A DNA stretch of 64,000 bases from Pontibacter anaerobius (GCF_026241195.1 NZ_JAPFQO010000007.1:124001-188000), one strand, 5' to 3'. Counted from the stretch's first letter, positions 49,564 to 58,587 are shown. The notes: generated by a model not told the origin, from the sequence alone. A program made the numbers and translations.

Positions 49564-49589
49564 GATTTATTAAGTGATTTTTTTATGTG

Positions 49590-49597
49590 CAAAGATA
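49590..49597 (-). promoter_or_regulatory. Candidate -7 element of the acidic-protein gene
   Basis: Minus strand TATCTTTG matches TAnnTTTG, 26 bp before the ATG at 49563. No -33 element is obvious. Confidence 0.4.
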
Positions 49598-49603
49598 CGT
49601 TTT

Positions 49604-49999
49604 TTACCTTTCCTTAGGTTTTACTTTTTTATTTTGATGCGGCTGCTCGTGCAATTTTTTGAACTTATACTTGTACACTTTATCGTCCTTGTAGAGCTTT
49701 AGTACAGTGGCATTTGCAGGTTTGCTAATACTATCGCCTTTTGTGGCAAATGCTGAAAACCTTTCTTCTCCTTTCCCAGAAACAGATGTTGGTATAAACA
49801 TGTACTTTGCCTCACTGTTGCCCACCTTAAAGTATACCGCCCCTACGTTAGCTGATAAATAGGTGATTTTGCCGTTAATGCCGGAGGTATAAAATATCTC
49901 TGAATCCTGCTCCCCCCTTTGCTTTACTCTGTAGTGATTCCAGATATTGAACAATATAAAAACCAGTAGTGCAGCAATTGCTAAGTATGATTTCTTCAT
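49604..49999 (-). CDS. Single-pass membrane protein of unknown function (131 aa)
   Basis: One membrane helix at residues 5-20 (YLAIAALLVFILFNIW) is followed by an extracytoplasmic beta-rich part (GKITYLSANVGAVYFKVGNSEAKYMFIPTSV) and a very basic tail (KKLHEQPHQNKKVKPK). No family is recognised. It overlaps the upstream DUF4385 gene by 4 bp (ATGA), indicating translational coupling. Confidence 0.72.
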   Translation of the reverse strand: MKKSYLAIAALLVFILFNIWNHYRVKQRGEQDSEIFYTSGINGKITYLSANVGAVYFKVGNSEAKYMFIPTSVSGKGEERFSAFATKGDSISKPANATVLKLYKDDKVYKYKFKKLHEQPHQNKKVKPKER

Positions 50000-50505
50000 G
50001 CTTTATACTTCGCCTCAAAGGCTGCTTTCATACTTTTATACTTCTCATTCTCCTTTGCCTGCTCCCATTTCTGCTTAAATATCGCTGCTGACTCTGCTTT
50101 TACGGGATCCGGGTCCAGGGGGAGTTGCTCGCGGCCGTGGGAACCGCTCTGGCCTTTTTTATCATCCGGCACGGGGCCTTTATACTTTTGGCCGGTGCGG
50201 TGGTTGGCGTAGCGCCTGCTGCGGGTATAGCCCATCTGCAGAAACTTCCGGGCCATGTCGGCTCCCACAAAATCGCTCTGCTGCAGGTACTCCAGAAACA
50301 AAGTATAAATCTTTTCGCTAGATTCCCGCGCCACTTCCGGATCTTTGAATCGCCAGTGCGGCAGTATCTCCGATTTGTACGGTTCTACCAGTAGCACGCC
50401 CTGCTCCTCTTTGCCTACCCTGTAAAGCTCAGGCTGCTTCCTGAAATCTATACTTTTAAAATCGAGATCGTAATTAAATTTCGTCGTCTTCCCCTTCTCT
50501 TCCAT
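49996..50505 (-). CDS. DUF4385 family protein
   Basis: A 169-residue soluble protein of a family with no known function. Characteristic pieces are FNYDLDFKSIDFRKQPELYRVGKEEQGVLLVEPYKSEILPHWRFK at residues 10-54 (given here by position, shown in the conserved order), then DFVGADMARKFLQMGYTRSRRYANHRTGQKY and a Lys-rich helix at the C-terminus. The basic surface suggests nucleic-acid or ribosome contact, which is speculation. It overlaps the antiporter gene by 32 bp at its start and the following gene by 4 bp at its end. Confidence 0.88.
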   Translation of the reverse strand: MEEKGKTTKFNYDLDFKSIDFRKQPELYRVGKEEQGVLLVEPYKSEILPHWRFKDPEVARESSEKIYTLFLEYLQQSDFVGADMARKFLQMGYTRSRRYANHRTGQKYKGPVPDDKKGQSGSHGREQLPLDPDPVKAESAAIFKQKWEQAKENEKYKSMKAAFEAKYKA

Positions 50506-52552
50506 AGGCTATAGGCACTCCTTTTACAGGCACCGTCTGGTGAAGCGGATATTGCTCCGGGTATAGTACGATAAAGCTGTTGTCTTTGTAGTCTCTGGAT
50601 AACACACGCGGCACATAATCCAGGTTGCTGTTGTAAGAAACGGTTCCCCGCCTTGCCGAAACCACAATTACCATGTCATCCTTTTTCAGCTCAGATTTCA
50701 TGGTAGCGAACTCATTCAGGTTTTTATACGAGCTGAACTCTGCTTCTATACTTGGCTTTGTCTCTTTAACAGCCCCTCTGATCTTATTTAGCGTGCGTTT
50801 GCGGCCCCGAAACACTACCGGGGCACCCAACTGCTGCGACAGTAACTTGATGCTCCTGATCCAGCGGATAAAGCCTCTTTCCAGTTCTGCGTTGGTTGGG
50901 GCTATCACCACAATGCGGCCAGTTGTGTTTAGCGGCTGTATGAGTTTGCACACCAGGATCATTTCATCGGTATTGTCCAGCAGGCTGTCCAGCACACTTC
51001 CGAAAATGCGGTCGCGGGTAGTTATCTTGGCGTTCCAACCCAGTACCACCTCCGTTATCATTAATTCTTTTATAGCCCTGAGTATGCCACTGGCCACGTT
51101 CACGTCTATCTTCGACACCAGTTGCACGTCGTTGTCTGTGGCTGAGGCATGCGTGATCGTTTCCTGCAGCATTTTATTCTTCTTGTAGATCTCCTCTTCC
51201 GCATGCTCATTATCTATAACGACTGCCAGTGGATAGATCGGCTCTTTCTGGGAAGGGTTTTTCAGCATGATGGACAGGTCTATCAGGCTCTCGATCGTTT
51301 TCGGGTTTCCGATCGGTACCAGTATTCTGTCCGGCTTCTGACTTATGTCCGGTTTTCTTCTACTCTCCAGTATAGCCAGTGCCCGCCCTACTTTCTCTGT
51401 GGAGAAGGAACTCACCATACTTGATACCAGAATCAGCACCACCGCTCCATTCAGAGCACTCTCCCCCAGCAGGCCTATTTCAAAACCTGCCAGCACAACG
51501 GCCAGCGTTGCCGCAGCGTGGGCACTGCTTAACCCGAATATCAGGTTACGCTGCATTACGCTGAAGCCAAAAAACTTCTGGGTCAGGTAGGCTGCTGCAT
51601 ACTTTGTAATTGGTGCCAGCACCACTATGGTACCTGCAATCAGCATGGCATTGGTGTCTGTGAACAGCACTGTCAGGTCCACCAGCATACCTGTACTGAT
51701 CAGGAAGAACGGAATGAAGATGCTGTTACCCACAAACTCGATCCTGTTCATGAGCGCCGAAGTATGCGGGATTAGTGGGTTCAAAGCCAGGCCGGCCAGG
51801 AAGGCGCCGATTATGGCCTCCATACCTGCCACCTCCGATAAGAATGCTGCTGCAAACACCACCGTCAGCACAAAGATATACTGCGCTCCTTTTTCGCCCT
51901 CCAGCTGCTTAAACATGTAAGATGCTATCTTCGGGAACAGCCAGAGCACGAGCGCCACAAACAGGATCATCCCGCTTATCATAAAGATCCAGAAGGAGGC
52001 TCCCGATTCGCCGTGCGTTGAGTTGATGATAATGGCCAGCACAAACAGTACCGCCGTGTCCGTTATAAGCGTTCCGCCTATGGTTAGCGTTACTGCCTCA
52101 TTCTTGCTGAGGCCGAGCCTGCTTATTATAGGGTATGCCAGCAACGTGTGGGGTGCAAACATACTTGCCAGAAGTATAGCCGGCTTTAAATCATAATCGT
52201 GCAGGTACAGAAACACGACTGTTCCCACCGAGATCGGTATCAGGAAGGTAAGCGTACCAAATACCAGGCTCCTTACTTTATACCGCTTAAAATCGATCAT
52301 GTCAATCTCAAGACCCGCCTGGAACATGATATAGAGCAGACCCACCGTACCGAACAGTACAATACTCGCATCCCGGTTCAGGATATGCAGCCCGTTTGGG
52401 CCAAGTATAACCCCGGCCACAATCATTCCGACGATTCCCGGTATCCTCAGTTTATTGAGCACGAACGGCACAACCAGTATAACCAGAAGCACCACAGTAA
52501 AGATGAGTACTGGTTCCTCGAACGGTATTGTGAGGTCTACATTTAATAGCAT
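50474..52552 (-). CDS. Cation:proton antiporter (CPA2/KefB-like) with cytosolic USP-like domain
   Basis: A 692-residue inner membrane protein. Residues 1-390 form the twelve-helix Na+/H+ exchanger domain: GPNGLHILNRDASIVLFGTVGLLYIMFQAGLEIDM, ASMFAPHTLLAYPI near 130, and GMEAIIGAFLAGLALNPL near 245. Residues about 400-690 resemble two universal-stress-protein domains (ILVPIGNPKTIESLIDLSIMLKNP, then RIVVIAPTNAELERGFIRWI). This is the arrangement of many Bacteroidota antiporters that exchange Na+ or K+ for H+. It is the first gene of a three- to four-gene overlapping leftward unit with DUF4385 and two unknown proteins. Confidence 0.92.
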   Translation of the reverse strand: MLLNVDLTIPFEEPVLIFTVVLLVILVVPFVLNKLRIPGIVGMIVAGVILGPNGLHILNRDASIVLFGTVGLLYIMFQAGLEIDMIDFKRYKVRSLVFGTLTFLIPISVGTVVFLYLHDYDLKPAILLASMFAPHTLLAYPIISRLGLSKNEAVTLTIGGTLITDTAVLFVLAIIINSTHGESGASFWIFMISGMILFVALVLWLFPKIASYMFKQLEGEKGAQYIFVLTVVFAAAFLSEVAGMEAIIGAFLAGLALNPLIPHTSALMNRIEFVGNSIFIPFFLISTGMLVDLTVLFTDTNAMLIAGTIVVLAPITKYAAAYLTQKFFGFSVMQRNLIFGLSSAHAAATLAVVLAGFEIGLLGESALNGAVVLILVSSMVSSFSTEKVGRALAILESRRKPDISQKPDRILVPIGNPKTIESLIDLSIMLKNPSQKEPIYPLAVVIDNEHAEEEIYKKNKMLQETITHASATDNDVQLVSKIDVNVASGILRAIKELMITEVVLGWNAKITTRDRIFGSVLDSLLDNTDEMILVCKLIQPLNTTGRIVVIAPTNAELERGFIRWIRSIKLLSQQLGAPVVFRGRKRTLNKIRGAVKETKPSIEAEFSSYKNLNEFATMKSELKKDDMVIVVSARRGTVSYNSNLDYVPRVLSRDYKDNSFIVLYPEQYPLHQTVPVKGVPIAYGREGEDDEI

Positions 52553-52619
52553 AGTTTATTTTGTTGTGTGTAGCTTTTCTTCGCTTCGCGATTTAAATAT
52601 ACAGATTTTCTGCTTGTGT

Positions 52620-53090
52620 ATTTCTCCTGTGTAAGTTCTCCGGCCCGTTTCACAAGCCTCTTTCTCAAGCTTTCCACACATTTTAGTTCCTAATAATTTT
52701 TTTAGATTGATTTTTTAAAAAGAATCTTCTTTTGTTGTTAGGGCTGTTCATAAGTTGAAAACTTTACTCAGCTTTGTGTACTGCCTATAACTTGTGCACA
52801 GCTCCTTTGTTTTTCACCAATCCCTTTCTCAAGTTGTTAATTTTATTTGCCTTTGTCCCAAAACGTTAAGAGGGTTTTCCACTTTTTGCTCTAATATGTG
52901 TATTTCTTTATAAACAGGAAACACAACCGTGGAAAAGGCCTTTGTGTAAGGATAATTATACACCAGTATCCACTTTTTACCCTCTGTGTAATCTGTTTCC
53001 CGTTGTGTAATTTGTGTCCGTGTAAGTTATCCTGAACTTTACCCACGCTTTTCCACATGGTTAACCACAACTTTGTGGATTATTAAAAAA
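52620..53090. other. oriC: Probable replication origin (oriC)
   Basis: A gene-free, AT-rich region with clustered DnaA-box-like 9-mers: CTTTCCACA (52670), TTTTCCACT (52876), CGTGGAAAA (52928), TATCCACTT (52968), TTTTCCACA (53049), TTAACCACA (53061) and TGTGGATTA (53074). TGTGTAAGT or TGTGTAATT recurs at least five times (52629, 52943, 52985, 53004, 53018), a possible second repeat family. A strongly AT-rich tract at 52681-52740 could be the unwinding element. A perfect parS lies 5 kb away and mnmG, a frequent origin neighbour, is 3 kb away. There is no dnaA in the window. The 53091-53600 part holds no credible gene. Confidence 0.62.
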
Positions 53091-53605
53091 CTTTCTGCCG
53101 GGGCGATTTTTCTTACGCAGTTTTGCTCCCTTGCTCTGTATTCTCCGGTTGTTGATTTTGTTTTACTCCCCTTGTTCCCATCAGTCTGTTGCTTACACAG
53201 TGTAAAGCGATTTGGTTTTTACGCAAGATGTAAGATTGCGATTAGAGCTTTTGTACTTTCAAGTTGGATATGCTATTACGCGGTGGTGTTACATGCAGCT
53301 GAAGTCTTGCCTTATGATTTGTATCTCGAATACTTTCTTTCTATTAAACTTGACTGACAGGATCAAGCGTTTAGAAAAATCATGGTTAGTGGATAAGATT
53401 GACTGCTGTATTTTTTCTCCGGTTTATACTTTGCGATAGGTATGATTTGGAGAGGTTCTAAGGCAAGGTGGAGATGGTTGTAGGCCGGTTGGTTTCAGAT
53501 TTTCACTTAGCCCTGGTGCGCCTGATTTAACTGCCATTTCTTACATAGAAGCCATGGTCAGGATTTCCGCTACTGCGGTTGCAGCATTAAAGTAAAGGCA
53601 TAAAA

Positions 53606-53631
53606 AAAGGAGAGGCGCTTGCCTCTCCTTT
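53606..53631 (-). terminator. Terminator of the Ig-like lipoprotein gene
   Basis: Perfect arms AAAGGAGAGGC and GCCTCTCCTTT (11 bp) with a GCTT loop, 24 bp past the stop. A plus-strand A run upstream gives the U tract. Confidence 0.92.
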
Positions 53632-53654
53632 CTCGTGGTTTTATACTTATACTG

Positions 53655-55268
53655 CTAGAACTTCAGTTCCAGATTTTCTACTTCCCAGTTCGCCCTTACT
53701 TCAATGGAGTTTGGGTGGATGTAGACAGGCTCAGGTACTCTTTCAAATTTTGGATCAGCCTTATCCCATTTTCCATTTTTGTTTTCGTCAATCAGCACAC
53801 GTATATAATAATTGCCCGGTGCAATGTTTCTGAACCGGAACGTTTTTCCTGCGCTTCGCTCTTCCACAACTTTATACTCGCTGTTCAACAGTTGCAAAGT
53901 ATAAGCTGTATAGTCGGTTGTTGTAGTCCCACTCAGGCTTCCGGTTCCTTTGTTGCCTTCCATTATGCCCAGCTGTAGCTGCGGAAATGTTATTGGCCCA
54001 CCCTGTAGCGGCTGTATGGCGATGCTATCAAGCACCACTGTCACCTGCCTGATGTTGCTGCTGAGCTTCGGCATATTAAACCGGAGTTCTGTGTTCGTAC
54101 GGTCTAAGCTTACTTCCTCTGGGTATTTTATTTCCTGCACCACAACACTATCAGCTAACAGTTTCAGCGGTGCTGCACCTGTTATACGTATCGGCTTCTG
54201 CAGTTCAACTACTACCTCCTCTCCTACTTTGTAGCCGCCGCTCTTTCCGGTGTTTATAACTTTCACTGCTGCCCCCTTAACACGGCTGGACGGCTTGCCC
54301 TCAAATGCTATTTCCAGTGTGTCTGTGGCTATATTACCTGCAGAATCAACAGCGGCAAGTATGGCTTTTCCACCATTGAATCTTTCTGTTTTAAACAGCT
54401 CCACTGATTTTCCATCTACTGTTGGTTTGCCCAGCAGTGTATCCTTGCCGGCCACAGACATAGCGGTGAAGCCCTGTATGCCCTCGTTATAGCTGGCCAC
54501 AAAACGATCGATGAATTTACCTCGTGTCAGCAGTATAGGTTTCTTGGTGTCTATCCGCACGGTCTGCAGTTTTACCGTGTCCGTGGCTGGTGTTATCCTG
54601 ATGGGTTTGGCCAGGTAAGCTATCCGCTCTTCTTCTGAATCGTAGAAGCTGTTGTTGTTTTTATCGACCAAGGCGTACATCAGGTAATTTCCCTCCTTCA
54701 CGTTCTCTAGGCTATAGTTCCCCTGGTCATCGGCTGACGTCAAATAGTAAGGCCTGTTCTTGCGCACACTCAAGGTATCCTCGGCTTGGTAAAGTAGTAC
54801 CAGCGCTCCTTTTTCAGGCGTTTGTTTCATCAGGTTCACAACAGTGCCGCGCACGCTGCTGGAGTCAATGTATGAGCCTGTACTGAATGACAGCCTCAGC
54901 CCCTGTGCCTTATTCTTCTCGGTAATGTCTGTTATGCCTTCCCGGAAGTTGAAGGTGTACGTGGTGCTGTCCTCGAGCGGCTTCTCGAACTCCAGGGTCA
55001 TCACATTCTTATCCGTTAAAACCTTGTATGGGTTGTTGATATTTGGTGTAATGAGCAGCTGCTTGTTTAGTGTATTCTGCTGAACCTCTTCATCAAACTC
55101 CAGCGTGATGGTGCGGGTATCCACATTTAGTTGCTGGTCTTTTGGGTTGCTGCTTACCAACTTTGGTGGAGTCTGATCTCTTGGGCCGCCATCCGGGGGG
55201 CTTTGTGTGGCGCAGGCCGCCATACCTGTTACGATGCCTGCTGCGATTAATGCTTTAACTAGCTTCAT
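53655..55268 (-). CDS. Lipoprotein with bacterial Ig-like (SbsA/Big_5) domain
   Basis: About 537 residues with start at 55268, chosen because MKLVKALIAAGIVTGMAAC is a lipoprotein signal with the lipobox ending at Cys19. The mature N-terminus contains PPDGGPRDQTPPKLVSSNPKDQQLNVDTRTITLEFDEEV, the Big_5 domain typical of this Bacteroidota family. A carboxypeptidase-regulatory-like segment (GNYSLENVKEGNYLMYALVD, near 200) and a C-terminal repeat with ENKNGKWDKADPKFERVPEP follow. Related proteins are widespread in Cytophagales and Flavobacteria; no function is proven. Its gene is followed by a terminator and preceded by the methyltransferase gene. Confidence 0.88.
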   Translation of the reverse strand: MKLVKALIAAGIVTGMAACATQSPPDGGPRDQTPPKLVSSNPKDQQLNVDTRTITLEFDEEVQQNTLNKQLLITPNINNPYKVLTDKNVMTLEFEKPLEDSTTYTFNFREGITDITEKNKAQGLRLSFSTGSYIDSSSVRGTVVNLMKQTPEKGALVLLYQAEDTLSVRKNRPYYLTSADDQGNYSLENVKEGNYLMYALVDKNNNSFYDSEEERIAYLAKPIRITPATDTVKLQTVRIDTKKPILLTRGKFIDRFVASYNEGIQGFTAMSVAGKDTLLGKPTVDGKSVELFKTERFNGGKAILAAVDSAGNIATDTLEIAFEGKPSSRVKGAAVKVINTGKSGGYKVGEEVVVELQKPIRITGAAPLKLLADSVVVQEIKYPEEVSLDRTNTELRFNMPKLSSNIRQVTVVLDSIAIQPLQGGPITFPQLQLGIMEGNKGTGSLSGTTTTDYTAYTLQLLNSEYKVVEERSAGKTFRFRNIAPGNYYIRVLIDENKNGKWDKADPKFERVPEPVYIHPNSIEVRANWEVENLELKF

Positions 55269-55343
55269 GGGCTGTGTGGTATTTAAAGTAAAATAGGCAA
55301 ACTTTCGCTTGCCTATCCTTTTCTTCACGCAAATTTGGCGCTA

Positions 55344-56231
55344 TTATTTTCTTTTTGCTACAAAAATCAAACTTGAGTAGTCGTTGCCGTTTTTCTCGGC
55401 GTAGCTGTTGGAGCGGTACCCATTCATGACGCTGGTGAGCATTTTTGTTTTGCCTTGCTTATGCTTTTCACTTAGCATGCTTACGTAATAGGCATCAAAC
55501 TTCATGGGCAGTACCTCTTCCAGTCTCATTTTATGTTTCTTCAGGAAGCGTTTCATTGTTGGCTGCGTGAAGTGGTAGAGGTGGCGCGGCACATCATAGG
55601 CTGCCCAGTTTTCCCTGTACTCCTGCGCGTCATGCGAGTCAGCATTCGGTACGGCTATGATCATGGTGCCATCTTCCTGCAGGTATTCCAGCAGCTTCTC
55701 CATCGTCTCGTTCAGCGTATGGATATGCTCCAGCACATGCCACAGGGTAATCACCTCGTACTTTTCCCCTTCAATATCCTCCAGGCTTGAGGCTATGATC
55801 TCTCCTGTCTCCTCCTTTGCTTTTTCCCGGGCCTTGTCGTTTGGCTCTACGCCCCTTATCTCCCAGCCGTCTTTCTTACAAGCTGCCAGGAAGGTGCCGG
55901 TGCCGCAGCCATAGTCAAGTATGCTGCCTTTTACAGGAGCGTACTTGTTGATAAGCTCTACTTTCTGCTTGGTGGTAATGGAGCGTACCACGTGATACGC
56001 CCTGTTGATAATCCCGGTTGTGGAGTTCGTGTGCGATATGTAATCGTCTGACTCATAGTACTGGCCTATGCTCTGCAGGTTAGGCCTTGGGTTTGTGAAT
56101 TTAAACGAGCAGTTCTCGCACTCCACAATCACAAAGCTCTCTTTTGATACAGCGTTGTCGGTTACTACTAAAAAGTTTTTGAAGGCTTCTTTGCCGCATA
56201 TCGGGCATTGTTCCAGTCTTTCGTAGCTCAT
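55344..56231 (-). CDS. SAM-dependent methyltransferase with N-terminal zinc ribbon
   Basis: A 295-residue class I methyltransferase. Residues 8-42 hold CPICG and CENCSF, a four-cysteine zinc ribbon. Motif I is SILDYGCGTGTFLAAC near 103, with WEIRGVEPNDKAREKA as the acidic loop, and YEVITLWHVLEHIHTLNETMEKL near 155 is motif IV. This architecture is frequent in enzymes acting on sugars or glycan intermediates, but its substrate is unknown. The ATG directly abuts the mnmG stop codon (0 bp), so it is translated with mnmG. Confidence 0.9.
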   Translation of the reverse strand: MSYERLEQCPICGKEAFKNFLVVTDNAVSKESFVIVECENCSFKFTNPRPNLQSIGQYYESDDYISHTNSTTGIINRAYHVVRSITTKQKVELINKYAPVKGSILDYGCGTGTFLAACKKDGWEIRGVEPNDKAREKAKEETGEIIASSLEDIEGEKYEVITLWHVLEHIHTLNETMEKLLEYLQEDGTMIIAVPNADSHDAQEYRENWAAYDVPRHLYHFTQPTMKRFLKKHKMRLEEVLPMKFDAYYVSMLSEKHKQGKTKMLTSVMNGYRSNSYAEKNGNDYSSLIFVAKRK

Positions 56232-58094
56232 TTATTTTCCCAGGTATACCATTAACACCGATATGTCAGCTGGCGACACGCCACTGATTCTGGAGGCTTG
56301 GCCAATTGTTTCTGGCTCCACCTTCAGCAGTTTTTCCTTAGCTTCTTTAGATAACGCAGGTATGTCGCGGTAGTTGATCTTGCCTTTGATACTGTAGTTC
56401 TCCAGCTCACTCATTTTGGCGGCCATGGCGTATTCTTTCTCAATATACGTTTCATACTTCACCTGTATGCCCGCCTGCTCCACGCTGTCCTGCTTAAACT
56501 TGCTCAGGTATTCCGCTACCGCAGGCACCGCTCTGGCGATGTCTTCTATCTCTACGTTCGGGCGCTTGATCAGCTGGCCGGCACGCTGCTTTTCAGCTAT
56601 AGGTGCAGAGCCAAGCTCCTCCAGCATGCTGTTGATATCTCCTGGCTCAATCGGCTTATTATTCAAGTATGCTATGATTTCGGCTGTTTCTACGATCTTC
56701 TTATCCACAGCTTTCATGCGCTCCTCATCGGCCAGCCCCAACTCATAACCCATCTTCGTCAGGCGTATATCAGCATTATCCTGGCGCAGCAGAATGCGGT
56801 GCTCAGCTCGTGACGTGAACATACGGTAAGGTTCGTCTGTGCCTTTGTTTACCAGGTCATCTATCAGTACGCCAATGTAAGCTTCGGATCTCTTAAGTAT
56901 AAACGGCTCTTTGTCGTTTATCTTGTTGTGTGCGTTAATTGCTGCCATTAATCCCTGGCAGGCGGCTTCCTCGTAGCCAGTGGTGCCGTTTATCTGGCCA
57001 GCAAAGTATAGGTTCTCCACCAGCTTTGTTTCCAGCGTCAGGTTTAGCTGGGTTGGCGGGAAGAAGTCGTACTCGATGGCATAGCCCGGGCGGAACATCT
57101 TCGCGTTTTCAAATCCTTCTATCTTTCGCAGGGCTTCGTACTGCACATGCTCCGGAAGAGAACTGGAGAAACCATTCACGTATACTTCCACGGTGTTCCA
57201 TCCTTCCGGTTCCACAAATATCTGATGACGGGTACGGTCGGCAAAACGGTTTATCTTGTCTTCTATACTTGGACAGTAGCGAGGGCCTAAACCTTGAATA
57301 CGCCCTTGGAACATGGGTGATTTTTCAAAGCCTGTCTTCAGGATCTCGTGCACTTCCGGGTTTGTATAGGTAATATAGCAGCTGCGCTGCTGTGCTAATG
57401 GTTGGGTATCGGTGTAGGAGAATTTGCTCGGGTTCTCGTCGCCGAACTGCTCTTCCATTTTGCTGTAGTCCAAGCTGCGGCCATCTACGCGCGGAGGCGT
57501 TCCGGTCTTCATGCGGCCCGCCTCAAATCCCAATTCTATCAACTGCTCGGTTATACCTTTCGCTGATTTTTCAGCGGAGCGGCCCCCTCCCATCTGCTTC
57601 TCACCAATGTGGATAATACCATTCAAAAATGTGCCGTTCGTTAATAAAACGGCCTTTCCACGTATAGTTATCCCCAGGCTGGTGCGAACGCCTACGGCCT
57701 TCCCTCCTTCTACTTCAATGCCTGTCACCATCTCTTGCCAGAAGTCCACGTTCTCTGTTTGCTCCAGCGTCAGGCGCCAAGCTTCCGCGAAACGCATGCG
57801 ATCGCTTTGCGCTCTCGGGCTCCACATGGCCGGACCTTTCGATTTGTTCAGCATGCGGAACTGGATCATGGTTTGGTCAGTGATGATGCCGCTCATACCA
57901 CCAAGTGCATCCACCTCGCGCACGATCTGCCCTTTGGCTACGCCACCCATCGCCGGGTTGCATGACATCTGGGCGATGGTGTTCATGTTCATGGTTGCCA
58001 GGAGCACTTTTGATCCCATCTTGGCTGCTGCTGCTGCTGCTTCGCAGCCTGCGTGTCCGGCTCCTACAACTATAATATCGTATTCTGGAAACAT
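56232..58094 (-). CDS. mnmG: tRNA uridine-5-carboxymethylaminomethyl modification enzyme MnmG (GidA)
   Basis: An FAD enzyme that with MnmE installs the cmnm5 group on U34 of several tRNAs. The ATG at 58094 (MFPEYDIIVVGAGHAGCEAA) is preferred because it gives the family N-terminus; a longer frame through parS is spurious. The FAD fold GAGHAGCEAA is at residues 10-19, and CNPAMGGVAKGQIVREVDALGG and GTPPRVDGRSLDYS are other conserved blocks. The C-terminal FAD- and tRNA-binding parts (VLIDDLVNKGTDEPYRMFTSRAEHR) are intact. About 620 residues. A parS site lies 19 bp upstream, and mnmG is commonly near the replication origin. Confidence 0.97.
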   Translation of the reverse strand: MFPEYDIIVVGAGHAGCEAAAAAAKMGSKVLLATMNMNTIAQMSCNPAMGGVAKGQIVREVDALGGMSGIITDQTMIQFRMLNKSKGPAMWSPRAQSDRMRFAEAWRLTLEQTENVDFWQEMVTGIEVEGGKAVGVRTSLGITIRGKAVLLTNGTFLNGIIHIGEKQMGGGRSAEKSAKGITEQLIELGFEAGRMKTGTPPRVDGRSLDYSKMEEQFGDENPSKFSYTDTQPLAQQRSCYITYTNPEVHEILKTGFEKSPMFQGRIQGLGPRYCPSIEDKINRFADRTRHQIFVEPEGWNTVEVYVNGFSSSLPEHVQYEALRKIEGFENAKMFRPGYAIEYDFFPPTQLNLTLETKLVENLYFAGQINGTTGYEEAACQGLMAAINAHNKINDKEPFILKRSEAYIGVLIDDLVNKGTDEPYRMFTSRAEHRILLRQDNADIRLTKMGYELGLADEERMKAVDKKIVETAEIIAYLNNKPIEPGDINSMLEELGSAPIAEKQRAGQLIKRPNVEIEDIARAVPAVAEYLSKFKQDSVEQAGIQVKYETYIEKEYAMAAKMSELENYSIKGKINYRDIPALSKEAKEKLLKVEPETIGQASRISGVSPADISVLMVYLGK

Positions 58095-58112
58095 GTATTC
58101 TGGTTTTAGAGA

Positions 58113-58128
58113 TGTTTCACGTGAAACA
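58113..58128. promoter_or_regulatory. parS: parS centromere site (ParB-binding)
   Basis: TGTTTCACGTGAAACA is a perfect match to the canonical bacterial parS 16-mer and is part of a longer 20-bp palindrome (58111-58130). ParB (Spo0J) loads here to form the segregation complex and recruit SMC. Its position just upstream of mnmG is typical. No parA or parB genes are in the window. Only one site was seen. Confidence 0.96.
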
Positions 58129-58158
58129 TCTACAGGGGGTTGGTAATTCCGTTTGAGA

Positions 58159-58587
58159 CTAAAATTTTCGCAAAGATAAGGAAGAATCTTCTTCTTTGCG
58201 CATAAGTGTCTCTTGCTCTTCGGTCTTATCTTTAAATCCGAGCAGGTGCAGCACGCCATGGATGATCACACGGTGCAACTCGTCTTCGAAAGGGTTGTTC
58301 AGTTCTTGTGCATTATCGCGCACACGGTCTACGCTTATAAAAATATCACCTTCAATAGTGCCCTCTGTGTCGGCATTATTGAAGGTGATAATGTCTGTGA
58401 GTGTGTCGTGGTCGAGATACTCTACATTAATCTCGTGGAGGTAGTCATCGGAGCAGAAAATGTAGGTGAGGCTGTTTAACTCTTGCCCGTGTTGCTCAAT
58501 TACATCTGCGATCCACTCCGATACTTGCTCTGGGTTGCTTAGCTCAAAATCGATATCCTCGCTAAAGAACTCAATTGGATGATCCAT
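58159..58587 (-). CDS. ybeY: Endoribonuclease YbeY, rRNA maturation factor
   Basis: A 142-residue zinc-dependent single-strand RNase needed for 16S rRNA 3' processing and ribosome quality control. The family core runs SLTYIFCSDDYLHEINVEYLDHDTLTDIITF (residues 39-69) to HRVIIHGVLHLLGFKDKTEEQETLMRKEE (106 onward). The usual metal motif is HGxLHLxGYDH; here the third His is replaced (GFKDKTEEQ), as in many Bacteroidota members. The gene overlaps the upstream anti-sigma-type gene by 17 bp. A TATCTTTG promoter element for mnmG lies in its 3' end. Confidence 0.93.
   Translation of the reverse strand: MDHPIEFFSEDIDFELSNPEQVSEWIADVIEQHGQELNSLTYIFCSDDYLHEINVEYLDHDTLTDIITFNNADTEGTIEGDIFISVDRVRDNAQELNNPFEDELHRVIIHGVLHLLGFKDKTEEQETLMRKEEDSSLSLRKF
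58171..58178 (-). promoter_or_regulatory. Candidate -7 element of the mnmG promoter
   Basis: Minus strand TATCTTTG matches TAnnTTTG and lies in the last codons of ybeY, 76 bp before the mnmG ATG. Transcripts from it would begin just upstream of parS. Confidence 0.4.

Noticed and set aside
53073..53439. Two overlapping plus-strand frames next to the putative origin
   Set aside because: They are hydrophobic and cysteine-rich without a promoter or conserved residues, and they begin inside the DnaA-box cluster. They look like chance frames in AT-rich spacer.
58095..58259. Extended N-terminus of MnmG through parS
   Set aside because: The extra 55 residues translate parS itself and a cysteine-rich stretch not found in the family; the ATG at 58094 gives the canonical N-terminus.
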